From positions 15,314,501 through 15,378,500 of the forward strand of contig JASXTE010000007.1 of the NCBI GenBank assembly GCA_030280995.1: a stretch of DNA of 64,000 bases, in the 5' to 3' direction. Shown in pieces: positions 53,871 through 64,000 of this stretch (its first letter is position 1; each line of letters begins with the position of its first letter). Source of the DNA: Hemileia vastatrix (lineage: Eukaryota; Basidiomycota; Pucciniomycetes; Pucciniales; Zaghouaniaceae). A model generated the notes under the pieces. That model ran no database searches and was not told the DNA's origin. It worked only from the letters and a program-made list of their open reading frames with translations. The translations under genes and the position numbers were made by a program.

Positions 53871-56800
53871 GATGCCAAAAGATTCATTCCTAGGACCCCT
53901 TAGGAGAAACCCTCCACTTACCAATAGAAACCTCTGGAAAAGGTTGGTAAACATTCTGCCCCTGTTGCACCAAAAAAGTATGCAAAAAACACTTGCTTCA
54001 AGTGCAACAAGCCTTGGTAGAAAGGCCATGTTTGTGACAAGAAGATAAATATTGTAGAAAAAACAGAGGAGCATGCTGATGACACAGTAGCACTGGATTA
54101 TACGTCAAGTGATTGTGCCAACAATATATTATATGAATCTCAACAAGAAATCTTGATGCTGGAAGAGGATATTCATTATTTAAATACTATTGATATTGAT
54201 AATAATGCTTTATCTACAGTTGAAGATGCTGAGATAATAAAGAACATTGAGGATAGCTCAATTGTTGTTGCCCCTCTCAAGGCACCAGTCTTGATTAATG
54301 GATCCAGCATTGAAGTTGTTCTGAATTGTGGAGCTGGAGGAAGTGTAGTTTCTGAAAAACCACTTGCTTCAGTGGATCAAGACTATAAATCAAAACTGAT
54401 TCCTATCATTTCTGAAAATTGGAGAGGTTATGGCTCTGTTTTGTCCCCCATTGTTAAATACAACGCCACAGTGTTTTTTAAATATAACCATGGTTTTGTA
54501 AGAGCTATTTTTCATTTTGTTGTCATGAAAAATGATAACTTAAGCAATTGGTTTATTGTAGGAAATGATATTTTAACCAAGTATGGCATAAAATTGGATC
54601 CCTCAAACGAATGTTTTACAATGGGGATGAATGGGAAGAGGAAATTTAAGATTTCTTCCTCCAAAAAATTTTTAAAACCAGAATTGAACACATGTAATTC
54701 TGTAGTTCAATATAAAGGAAGATCTACAAAAGAAATGCATGCCCTTATATCTGAAATTGACAATGCTTCTTTTGGAGAACAACTTTCTGGTGAGGATAAA
54801 GTTTCCATCATTAAATTGATAAAGTCTTTTTCTATGGCCTTTGCTCATGGGTCACATGAACTAGGATTAGTTAAAGAGGAAATGAAACTTTCATTGTATT
54901 GTCCATTAACTGATATACCACCTAGTTTAAAGAAGAAGCCTTATCCTGCTTCTCCCACAAAGAGAAAAGATATTTAAGACAATATTTCTACCCTTTTAAA
55001 AATGAATATTATTGAAAAGGTTGTTGAAACACCTAAATATTGTGTTATCTCACCTGTCATAATTTCTTATGAGAAAGATAAAGCCAGGTTATGTGGTGAT
55101 TATAGAGCACTAAATACTTATACTGTTGATAATATCTATCCTTTGCCTAGAATTAGCTCTATACATGCTACCTTACAGGGTGCTAAATATATCAGCTGTT
55201 TGGATGGCAATAAGGGATATCACCAGGTACCTGTTGAGAAAAATTCTCAGAATTTTCTGATGATTGCTACTCATATGGGTATTTATAAGTATATTAGGAT
55301 GCCATTTGGCCCTAAAAATTCCCCTTAAGTTTTTCAAAAACTCATGGATAACACATTCCATCAAGAGATAATTGAAGGATGGCTGATGGTTTATATTGAT
55401 GATATCATTATATTCTCAAAAACATTTGAGGACCATCTCAACCACCTGCGTAAATTGTTCCAAAAAATGGATGAAATAAATATGACACTTGCTTTGAAGA
55501 AATTTAAATTTTATTTCCATTTTTTAAAAGTTCTTGGTCATGTTGTTTCAGGCTTACAGATATGTGTTGACAAAAACAAAGTGGCAGCCATACAACAGGT
55601 GAAGGCTCCTTATACAGTTAGAGAGCTACAGAGTTTTTTGGGAATGTGTGGATACTATAGAAATTATATTAAAAATTACCAAGTCATAGGTTTACCCCTT
55701 ACCCAATTGACTAGAAAGGATGTTGCTTTTGTCTGGAATACTGAAAGACAAAGAGCTTTTGACACTATGAAACACTGTTTGATGTCAGCACCTATTCTTG
55801 CTTTACCTGACTTTAATCAGCCATTTGTTTTATATACTGATGCCAGTTTTATTGGTCTGGGCACTGCCCTCCATCAAAAACAAGTGATGAATGATACAGT
55901 ATCAGAAGTAGTAGTTTGTTATATTTCAAGAACCTTGAGAAATAATGAATTGAAATATGGTGCTACTCAATTGGATTGTTTAGCTGTAGTGTGGGCTCTA
56001 GAAAAGCTACATTATTACCTAGATGACCAGAAATTTGAGCTTGTTACTGACTGCAGTGCAGTTAAATCCCTTTTAAACTTGAAAACACCTAACAGACATA
56101 CGTTCAGATGGCATTTAGCTGTTCAAGATTACAGAGGGAGAATGACAATTATTCATAGGGCTGGTATTGTTCACTCAAATGTGGACATGTTATCAAGGTT
56201 ACCTTTACCAAATGATGACTCTAATTCTGCTTATGATCCTGAGGATGAAATTATTCATATTAATGGGATATATGTGGTTGATATGGAGGAAGAGCTATTG
56301 CAGCTTATTCTGGATTCATATGATAAGGACACTGACTTAAAAAAGTTATGCACCATATTAAATGATCCAAAGAATGCTTCAATACCAGCATTAATTAAAA
56401 CCCTTCCACCAAAGTACCAAAAAGCTTTGGAAAAAGGTAAATTTTAAATTGATGAAGGATAACTATATTCTAGAAGAAAGTTGAGTAATGTCATTGTTAT
56501 TCCTCCTTCTATTAAAGAAATCATCTTGAAAATTTGTCATGATGACATATTAGCTGGACATTTTGATCTTGAAAAAACAATGATGAGAATTAAAAACACT
56601 GCTTGGTGGGTTAATATGTCTGAAGACACCAAATTATATGTTGAATCTTGTGATTCTTGCCAAAAATCAAAAAGATTAACTGGTAAGAGAGCTGGATTAA
56701 TGCAACATATTGAACCTCCTTATGCATCATGGCAAATAATAAACATGGATTTTGTAACAGTATTACCTATTTCTGGTAAAGACAGTTATAACTCTTGTTG

Positions 56801-57832
56801 GGTTATTGTGGACCAATTCACAAAAATGTGTAAATTTATCCCTACCCACAAGGATGTTTCCACTAAAGAATTAGCTTTCTTATGGTGGTCTCATATGTTT
56901 AATACTGCTGGTTTTCCTAAAGCCATAATCTCTGACAGAGACCTTAAATTTACTTCAGAATTTTGAATGTCTCTGATGGATGTTTGTGGTTGTGATCTGA
57001 AACTTTCTACTGCCCATCACCCCCAAACTGATGGATTAGCTGAAAGAATGATTCAGACCTTGGAAGACATGATAAGAAGGTATTTTGCCTTTAGCCTTGG
57101 GTAAAAAGACAATGACAGATTTACTCATGATTGGGCTACCTTACTTCCTGGATTTGAATTTGCTTATAATAGCACTTTTCATTCTATACTCAGAAAAAGC
57201 CTTTTGCGCTCTGGCTTAGATATGTTCCAAATACCCCTGCCCAAATTCTCAATATTAAAATTCCTAAATTGTATTTAAATCCTGGTTTAAAATCTTTTCT
57301 TCAAATGCAACAACTTTGCAGAAGTTGTGCTCAAAAAGGTATTGAAAAATCTTTTGAATATGAGAAGAAGAGAAGGGACAAATCCCATAACGAATAAACC
57401 TTTAAAAAGGCTGATGAAGTACTGATCTCTACAGTCCACTTCAATTTAAAAGGTAATAAAAAATTTAATGACCTATTTGTAGGTCCATTTTTAGTCAGAA
57501 GAATGATTGGTGATGATGCAGTTGATTATATCTTGTATTCTCTATATGACAGAAAATATCCTGTTCTTCAAATATCTCTTTTGAAACCTTAAACATCCAA
57601 TAGTGATTTATTTTCCAAAAGGAGGGGAAGACCAAAGAAGACGCCTAATGAAATCAATGAGACAGCATAAATTGATAAGATTCTAAATGACAGAATAATC
57701 ACTGCTGAAAAAGGTACTGAATACTAATTGAGATTCAAGAAAAAATCATCTGAATATGATTCTTGGATACCTGGGAAGGAGATATCAAATCTTCCTACTC
57801 TATTAAAAGAGTATAAAAAGAAAAAATCATAG
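53871..57832 (+). pseudogene. pol part of C2 (downstream of element B), about a dozen in-frame stops
   Basis: Continues the Gag frame cut at 44697. It contains the zinc knuckle (near 53990-54040, with a stop in CNKPW-stop-KGH), protease (NCGAGG, Asp to Asn), RT with YIDDII (near 55395), RNase H YTDAS (near 55840), the integrase core and a chromodomain ending at the TAG 57830-57832. Stops include 54975-54977, 55326-55328, 56445-56447, 56964-56966 and near 57103. A further four, at 57395-57397, 57600-57602, 57668-57670 and 57725-57727, are shared with C1. The protease Asp loss alone would inactivate it. Confidence 0.88.
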
Positions 57833-57865
57833 CATTTTTTTTATTGTTTTTTTAGAGTGAGGGAG

Positions 57866-58649
57866 TGTTCGCCAGGCTACTAGACTTATCCAGGAAAATA
57901 ATTAATTATCTTACTGAGGTGAAGCCACACCTTTTAGATCCTTATTAATAATTAATTATTTACTTATGTATTACTTACAATTAACAAACTAAGTACACTA
58001 AGTAATTAATTAATAAAAATAAGTAATTGTCCCACATATATTTTTACTCCCAAACACTGTGCTCAATAATACAGATGAGATGGTAATAAAAATTAGTATT
58101 AAAAAAATATATAAAATTATAAAAAGAAAAAAAATACTTTTTCAAATTCCTTTAATTATATTTTATTGATTTTATATTTCAAATCAAATTCTCTTACACT
58201 AAAATGTGACAGACTAAAGGGTTCATAGTTTTATTTCAAATAAAATAAATAATTTTACTTATGCACTATTTAGTCCTGCTCTTACACTCTTTATTTAAGT
58301 TTTTCCTCTCATACTCTTGTACTAGGGGATGGTAATTCTGTCTTTTATTTTCTCACATTTTGCCTATAAAAGGCTTTTCCTTTTTGTCTTTTTGATTCAT
58401 TCCTTACTTACTTACTTATTAGATTCACAACAAATCAATTATTATTTCTATACTTTATAACATTAGTATTTACATCAATGTATTTCTAATCTATAAAATA
58501 TATTAAGATTTAACATTACCTCTTATTATTTGAGTAAAACAATCAAATTGATTAAGAAATAAGTACCTTACTTTTGAGAGTCCATTAAACCCCTAAAAAT
58601 CCTTGTATAACCTCGAATAAAACTTCTAGACCAAAAGGACCCCTTGACA
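57866..58649 (+). repeat. 3' LTR of element C2
   Basis: 784 bp, starts TGTTCGCC (TGTCGGCC in the partner) and ends CCTTGACA. The purine tract AGAGTGAGGGAG lies immediately upstream. Confidence 0.93.
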
Positions 58650-58654
58650 CTGTG

Positions 58655-60709
58655 GGTATATCATGGCTGGGTGATTAATGGGTAAGTGCGAGGAGGAATG
58701 GGATATTTAAAGGGGGGTAATTTGGTTTGACATTCCTTATTATTAAATTATAAAATATATTTGTGATATTAGTCAAACTCTTATTAGGCTATTTTTATAT
58801 TTTTCTCTTTCTTTCATAATAATCAATTTTATTAAATCCTAAATACTTAAATCTTTCCTTTGATTATTAAGTTGCAACCCTTTGTGAGATTTGACATAAT
58901 AGTTAGCCTCCTTAACATATACATTAATTATTCATCAATGATTATCTCAAACAAGTATTAGTTATTTTGATTTATCTTTTAATAACTTCCTCAAGTTAGT
59001 CCTCTGTGCTTCAAAGTCATAAATTCTCTCTCCCTTCTTATCTCACTTAATTTTGGGTCACCCTTGACTTTGTGCTTAGGTTGTCCAGTGACAAAGTGTT
59101 TGCTAAGATATTGACCTTTAAGTTTGAGCCTTTTTTTCCCAATTTCACATTTATTTTTTTCATAATGCATAATATAACTTTTACATCATGCCTTTATCCT
59201 TCCAGATTCCTTAAACTGCCTTTCTATTTACTTATTATTTTGCCCTTACATCAAGGTGTGTTTTTTATTTTTCTTCTGTTTTCATATGTCTACTCCTTCA
59301 CTCATTTTTGCTTCTCTTATCAGATCAGTCAAAAGTTAGTCCAAAAAATCAACAAGGTAAAAAAAAAAGGTAAAATTTATAAATTTATAAACATTAAGGT
59401 AGATAAAAAAAGTATGGGGATTTGTAAAGTCATTTAATATTTTTTATTATTTCACGAATTTTTAATAAATAAATCTGATATTTCAATTACTAATCTAAAT
59501 TAATGAGCCAAAGAACTTGTGTGGTATAAACCGTAACCATTATAACATTATTTTTTTTCATGGAGTTCATCTTGCCTATACCTGTGGAAAGTCCCAAACT
59601 TACTTTCTAGACTTGGGTCCACATTTTGGCAAGAGGAATTTTCATTACTTTAAGACTTGTAAATTTGATTTATCTTATTTATTTATTTATTAATTTATAG
59701 AATTATATTAAATTTTGGTGAGTTTTATCCCTTACTTCAATAAAATGCATGGGAGGATATTTCCAAATTTTTAAATCTGAAATAGAAAATTGATGACTTG
59801 GAAAAATTTGGTGATAACCACCCCATAATTCAGTAAGATTCAGGGGGGGGGGGTATTGCCAAATTTTTCAAACAGAGGTAGAATTATTATGACTTAGCTC
59901 TATTTAGAAATGCAAATTTGTGGTGATATGATAAATATATGATGGTGATGAAGATTTTTTCTCTAGTGTCAGTATTATTTTACCATCTGTAATTCCAAAA
60001 GTGCAATATTTTAAATTCCAGTAAGGAAAAATGGTGTTATCATAATCCCATGATATAACTATTTTTGATAAGATTAAAAGTAAATATCAAAGTCATTTTC
60101 CAACATTAACCAAAAAAACAATCAATCAATTAAAAATTTCATTTAATTTTTTAATGTGCTCATATGATTGGCCATTTTTTATACATTCTGTAATGAATTC
60201 TTTTTTTAAAAATTTCTTGATTTTTCTATTCTCAACTGGAAATTTTACTTTTAAATTAACAATTGTTTGTTTTCTCCAAGCAAAGGTGAGCTCTTTCCAT
60301 CTCCTCTGCCTCAAATTTAGCCTCTTCAAAATTTAATTGAATCAAAAAAAATTTACTCCAAACCTAAGGACCATTCATCTTTCATTAGCATACGATCAAA
60401 CTTCATCTTCTTAAAGTCAAGGGAATTTTTTTCGATAGAGGATTTTTTTGAGAAAATTGAATAGAAAAAATAAATATGTTATTATAGAAGATATATAGTG
60501 ACTAAATCTTACAAATATCTTTTTTCTCAAAATAATCATCAAGGGAGGATAAAGAGGTAGGTGAAGTATTACCACATTTTAAAAGATGTTTTAAGTTCAT
60601 TTAAGTTGAAGCCTTACACTTTAGTTTGAAGTTTGAGCTAGAAGGTTTATGAAGTTCATCTAAAGCAGCTTGTGAAGCAAGATTGTCATTTCTGGAATTT
60701 TTATTCTTT
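58655..60709. other. internal sequence of E, right part, no confident gene
   Basis: AT-rich. It holds a fragment (59080-59215) of the repeat seen at 29.5-30.3 kb and an 11-G run near 59843-59853. Open frames at 59072-59437 and 60126-60329 are low-complexity and unconvincing. Confidence 0.4.
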
Positions 60710-61467
60710 TTAGAAATTTGAGCTTGAGTAGGAGGAGACTAGAAAAGAATGAATGAGAAATTTAGCTAAGAATTGAAGAAAAAGGAGAAAGTAAAAATAC
60801 ATTTGAATTTTGGGGCCCTGAGGACTCAGATCTACTCCAAAATAATTGTTCTGCCTGATAGTTGGAATCATCTTCAAGTGAACTATGGTTAGAAGCTGGA
60901 GGGGATTTATTTCTTTGAGTTTCAGGTGTTTTGGGAGGATTATTGGATTTTTGAGATACAGAGGGAATATCCCAAGTAGTATTGTGTGTACAAAAAGGGT
61001 TGAAATCAACTTGGGAACCAAAAAAATTATTCATTTCCTCATAGAAAGGACACATGACATTGAGATTTTTGGAAAAAGTAGTAATTCCAATATAAAAATC
61101 ATCATCATCAATACCAAAGCGATTGTAAGTGGAAGAAAGGTGAGCCTTTTTATATTTTGATTGATAACTTTGGAACATCTCCTTCATTTGCTTAGGATTT
61201 ATGTTGATTCTCCCTTTTGTTTTCTTTTTTACTTCATTTTCAATTAATGAGAAGCCATTGACCTTTGATAAAGGTGGACTTCTCACATCTAAAACATGCA
61301 TCATCATTTTATTTAAATTTGAGGAAGTTGATGATGATGAAATAATCTTCCTTTTTTAGCTGTCCAGACTTTGATTTCTCTGGTGAGGGGCTTGCATTAT
61401 GGGAAGACCTTTGTGATGTAGCATTTTTTTGAGTTGCCTTTTGAGTGTTTGATTTTCTGGGAGGCAT
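60710..61467 (-). pseudogene. Myb/SANT-like transposon DNA-binding protein, one frameshift
   Basis: It starts at an ATG (61467) with MPPRKSNTQKATQKN, a basic Ser/Pro-rich head. In the A-run near 61350-61356 the frame must shift by one base. It then continues through NGFSLIENE, MKEMFQSYQSKYKKAH, a RFGIDDDDF segment and MCPFYEEMNNFFG, followed by a Ser/Pro-rich tail. The order helix, SKYKKA, acidic turn, CPFYEEM resembles fungal transposon-linked Myb/SANT-like proteins, which in PIF/Harbinger elements bind the transposon ends and help the transposase. It lies just inside the right TIR of E. The assignment rests on motif recognition only; an unrelated host-derived gene is possible. Confidence 0.5.
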
Positions 61468-61794
61468 TATGAAACTGGTATGTTATGATAAAAGCGGTTA
61501 ACAGGTTTAAAATTTAAAAAAAGAATGAAAAAAACATGCCTGGTTAAAATGTCCAATTAAAATTTTTCAAATCTCAGTGAGGATTGTGTGCTGAGGATTG
61601 GTGAAGGGATGGAGGTGTGCGTGTCTCATGTGACAGGGATGGGGTAGGCAAGGAATGGATGAGGGGCCAACATGTAGTTGTGAATAAGAAATTGTGAAAA
61701 AAGTGCTGATTTGAAGTCATAAATAATACCTATTTTTGAAATAAGTGACTTTTTTTCAAAATTTAAGTGCTGATTTTCCAGAACTAACACCCCC

Positions 61795-64000
61795 TATTTT
61801 GTGGTATAAATTTTTGTATTTTATGTAAAATAAATATCTGAAATTTCATGAGAACATAAAAAATTAAGTTTAAAAATTTAAAAAATTGATAATTTTATAG
61901 GCATTTGATTAGTAGTTAATTTATTTACTTCAATTATAGTGATTTAGGTCTTTCAATATTAGTGCATTATTGATTAAACATTTCTCACTTCAAAAGGTTT
62001 TGATAGATCTCATTATAGATTTTAAACCTTTAATATTGGCATAATAAACAGAAACATAACATTTATTGCAAATATTTAACTAAAATTTTAAATTATTAAA
62101 CTCAAATGATGTTTCACCCTTAAATTCATTTCTGGAAGAAATTGTTTCTACATTAATTTTGAATAAACTCATCTTTATCCTGTACAGTGTCCTACCAAAA
62201 TTCTGTGAACAGTCTTTTTTAATGTACCTAACTTAATATGTCTCAGAAAAACATCTAGTTTTATATTCTGATGCAAAATCATGTTTCTAATCAATATAAC
62301 ATACTAAAAATGCAAAAAAACTGGAATAAATTCAAAAAAATTCAAAATCCCAAAAGCAATTTTTTAAGTTACACCTACAAATTATTCCAGACATGTGAAA
62401 TACTTACCTGAATATAGCCCAGATGTCACAGAATGACTTCTTCAAAGCAAAATTCAAAATAATTATTGAAAAAGATAATCAATTTTTTGTGTTAATTTCC
62501 CTAAGTGCTGTTGTAGACAATCCTATGGTACTAGCTATAGGCCTTGACTAAGGAACTTGAAGAAATATTTGAGAGAAAAAACCCTGTCCCTTTGAGAAAT
62601 ACCAGGTGAGATTAATTTGCTTCAGAAAATTAGATACTGTTACAATGCTCCTTCAAAACTCTTCTTGACTGCTTAATAAGTCAAGACAGTAGCCAATTCA
62701 AGACCACTGAGAACCAAAGAATCAAAACCTCAAATTCAGAGAAAATTCACACCAGAAACCAGAGACACAGTGAAATTTTTGCATAGAAAACAGCAATAAT
62801 ACTTGATTTAGGGTTCAAAGTTTCATTAGAGAAACCAGTTTCCAAAGTTGAATTAAATGAGGAACTGACCTTGCAACAAACACAGCCAATTGTGGCCAAA
62901 AAACAGTGTTCTAATTACCAGATGGTTGTAAGATAAATAGAGTTTCCCCAAACTTTTTTATTCAGTATGTACACACAAACCACCTCTCATTTTTCCAATA
63001 CCCTCTTTACCACTTTTAAAACAAATAAAACTAATCTCAAGCTCTTCCCCCACCTTCCAAATGCATATGTGTGAACCCATTTCTGAGCCAAAATACCCCA
63101 ATTTATCTTTAAAAAACACAGTACACTACCAAAAACCTTTAAAACACAAAGTTAAGTAAAAAAACATTGTACATGAATTATATAGCCAAAATAGGTCTAT
63201 CCAATTGTACTAAGCACTTACCCATAAGAATTAAGGTTAGCCCAAAAAACACAAAAAAAAAAAATTAAAATGCTATAATAAAATATGAAAAATGAGAAAA
63301 AGAAGCCTTAAAACTTAGAATATGAAAAATTTTATCAAGAGATGAAATATAAAGAGGAACAAGGTCTTTTTAATTATAATAGCCAAATACTAATTGTCAA
63401 ACTACTCAGCCCATAAAACCATAAAACCCCAAAATTAACAATTAAATTTAAATGAAGACATCCAAAAACAGCACCAAACAACACAGCAAAGGCCCCTTTC
63501 AATGATTGAAGACTACATCCTCTCTCCAATTAAGAATTTCCACATTATTTTTTTCACCACAACTACAATGTTTAAACTTCTTCCAAAATCTGTCTCCAAA
63601 ATGGGTCCTTTCCAATACTGTATTGACAATATTCTCATTTGAACCATAACACCATCAGCTCATCCACACTGAACCTCTTGTGATGACTTCCAATCTATAA
63701 AGAAGACTAGCTACAGACCTGATCCCCTATCTTTTTCAACAGTTTCAACTCCACCTGAACCTGGTGTATTTTCCATCAATACCAAAATATCTAGGGCTTC
63801 CATTCTTATTCCCAGATTAATCAACAAACTACACCCTTCCAAAAGGAGTGCAAACACCATAAACACCATTCACAATGCAAAATGGAGTGGTGAACTTCTA
63901 AAAGTTCCCCCACTTTGAAACAGTTGGGAAATAGTTGTGTATATTTTAGGAGAGTGTTGAAGAATTGGATGAAAACAGATTGAAAGAAAATTTGGTCACA
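61795..64000. other. AT-rich flank right of E, no gene seen
   Basis: No reading frame above 60 codons and no recognisable element ends. It contains many A-runs and a few CCAAAA-rich stretches only. Confidence 0.5.

Larger units (their letters stand above)
41042..58649 (+). mobile_element. Ty3/gypsy chromovirus element C2, split by element B, TSD CTGTG
   Basis: 784 bp LTRs at 41042-41825 and 57866-58649 enclose the element, with CTGTG at 41037-41041 and 58650-58654. Element B and its 5 bp duplication occupy 44698-53870. By eye the LTRs differ at about 17-18 positions (around 2%). The related C1 lies 93 bp to the left in opposite orientation. Confidence 0.93.
26673..61794 (-). mobile_element. 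DNA transposon E, PIF/Harbinger-like, TIRs 35 kb apart because of nested insertions
   Basis: The left end reads GGGGGTGTCAGTTCTGG and the right end, inverted, GGGGGTGTTAGTTCTGG. Similarity continues for about 60 bp through GCACTTAAATTT and CACTTATTT. TA (or AT) flanks both ends. Subtracting D1, C1 and C2 (with B) leaves about 5.7 kb. A Myb/SANT-like ORF near the right end and a possible N-terminal transposase scrap near the left end fit a PIF/Harbinger-type layout. No catalytic transposase core was found, so E is probably non-autonomous now. Its TIRs resemble those of the two MITE families. Assignment as one element is inference from the matched ends. Confidence 0.65.

Noticed and set aside
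53871..57832. Stops in C2 as repeat-induced point mutation (C-to-T)
   Set aside because: Many stops arise from TAT, TTA, TCA or GAA to TAA changes (transversions), not mainly from CAA or TGG transitions.
59072..59437. 121-codon plus-strand frame in E
   Set aside because: Phe/Leu-rich translation of a T-rich repeat also present at 29.5-30.3 kb; no gene evidence.

Overview
This 64 kb window is AT-rich eukaryotic DNA dominated by nested transposable elements. It most likely comes from a fungus with a large, repeat-filled genome; a rust-type basidiomycete (Pucciniales) is my best guess, but this is inference. The basis is 58-112 nt introns with CTRAY-like branch sites, Ty3/gypsy chromovirus polyproteins of fungal type, a two-finger C2H2 regulator of fungal style, and abundant MITEs. 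No rRNA, functional tRNA gene, CRISPR array or bacterial operon was seen.

Layout. 1-3.7 kb: head-to-head remnants of a second gypsy lineage (protease/RT on the minus strand, integrase on the plus strand), then a short tandem repeat and a candidate LTR. 4.1-6.9 kb: two decayed paralogous minus-strand genes with a tandem CX2CX6C zinc-cluster-like motif. 7.5-11.6 kb: a cluster of TIR elements: two opposed 446-448 bp MITEs, a truncated third copy, a 198 bp MITE, and a 968 bp element holding a 194 bp CACTA-type MITE. 13.45-15.57 kb: the one ordinary host gene, a 4-exon C2H2 zinc-finger regulator (611 aa predicted). 16.3-25.5 kb: complete young Ty3 element A (minus strand, TSD ATTTG). 25.7-26.1 kb: two more MITEs.

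From 26.67 to 61.79 kb I infer one DNA transposon, E. Its ~60 bp terminal inverted repeats lie 35 kb apart because later insertions pushed them apart. E holds solo LTR D1 (27.9-29.4 kb, TSD GAACT), old Ty3 element C1 (30.6-40.9 kb, minus, TSD GTAAT, itself carrying solo LTR D2 with TSD ATTTC), and Ty3 element C2 (41.0-58.6 kb, plus, TSD CTGTG). C2 is split by full-length element B (44.7-53.9 kb, minus, TSD AGTAT). Without the insertions E is about 5.7 kb. It keeps a frameshifted Myb/SANT-like ORF and perhaps an N-terminal transposase scrap, which suggests a PIF/Harbinger-like origin.

Most notable observation: the first ~200 codons of the 2055-codon ORF in A and B are probably not the real protein. 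A short intron beginning with GTAAG(T), of length 1 modulo 3 (64 nt in A/B, 58 nt in C1/C2), sits at the same place in all four copies. Splicing it moves translation from frame 0 to frame +1, giving a ~205 aa coiled-coil, Pro/Gln-rich protein (here ORF1). Its stop overlaps an AUG of the downstream gag-pol frame (AUGGUAA) in A, B and C1. Of seven A/B differences in exon 2, five are silent in the +1 frame and only one in frame 0. C1 and C2 also share four nonsense codons in the integrase tail/chromodomain region, so their source copy was already defective. B has lost the second catalytic Asp of its RT motif (YIDD to YIDG).
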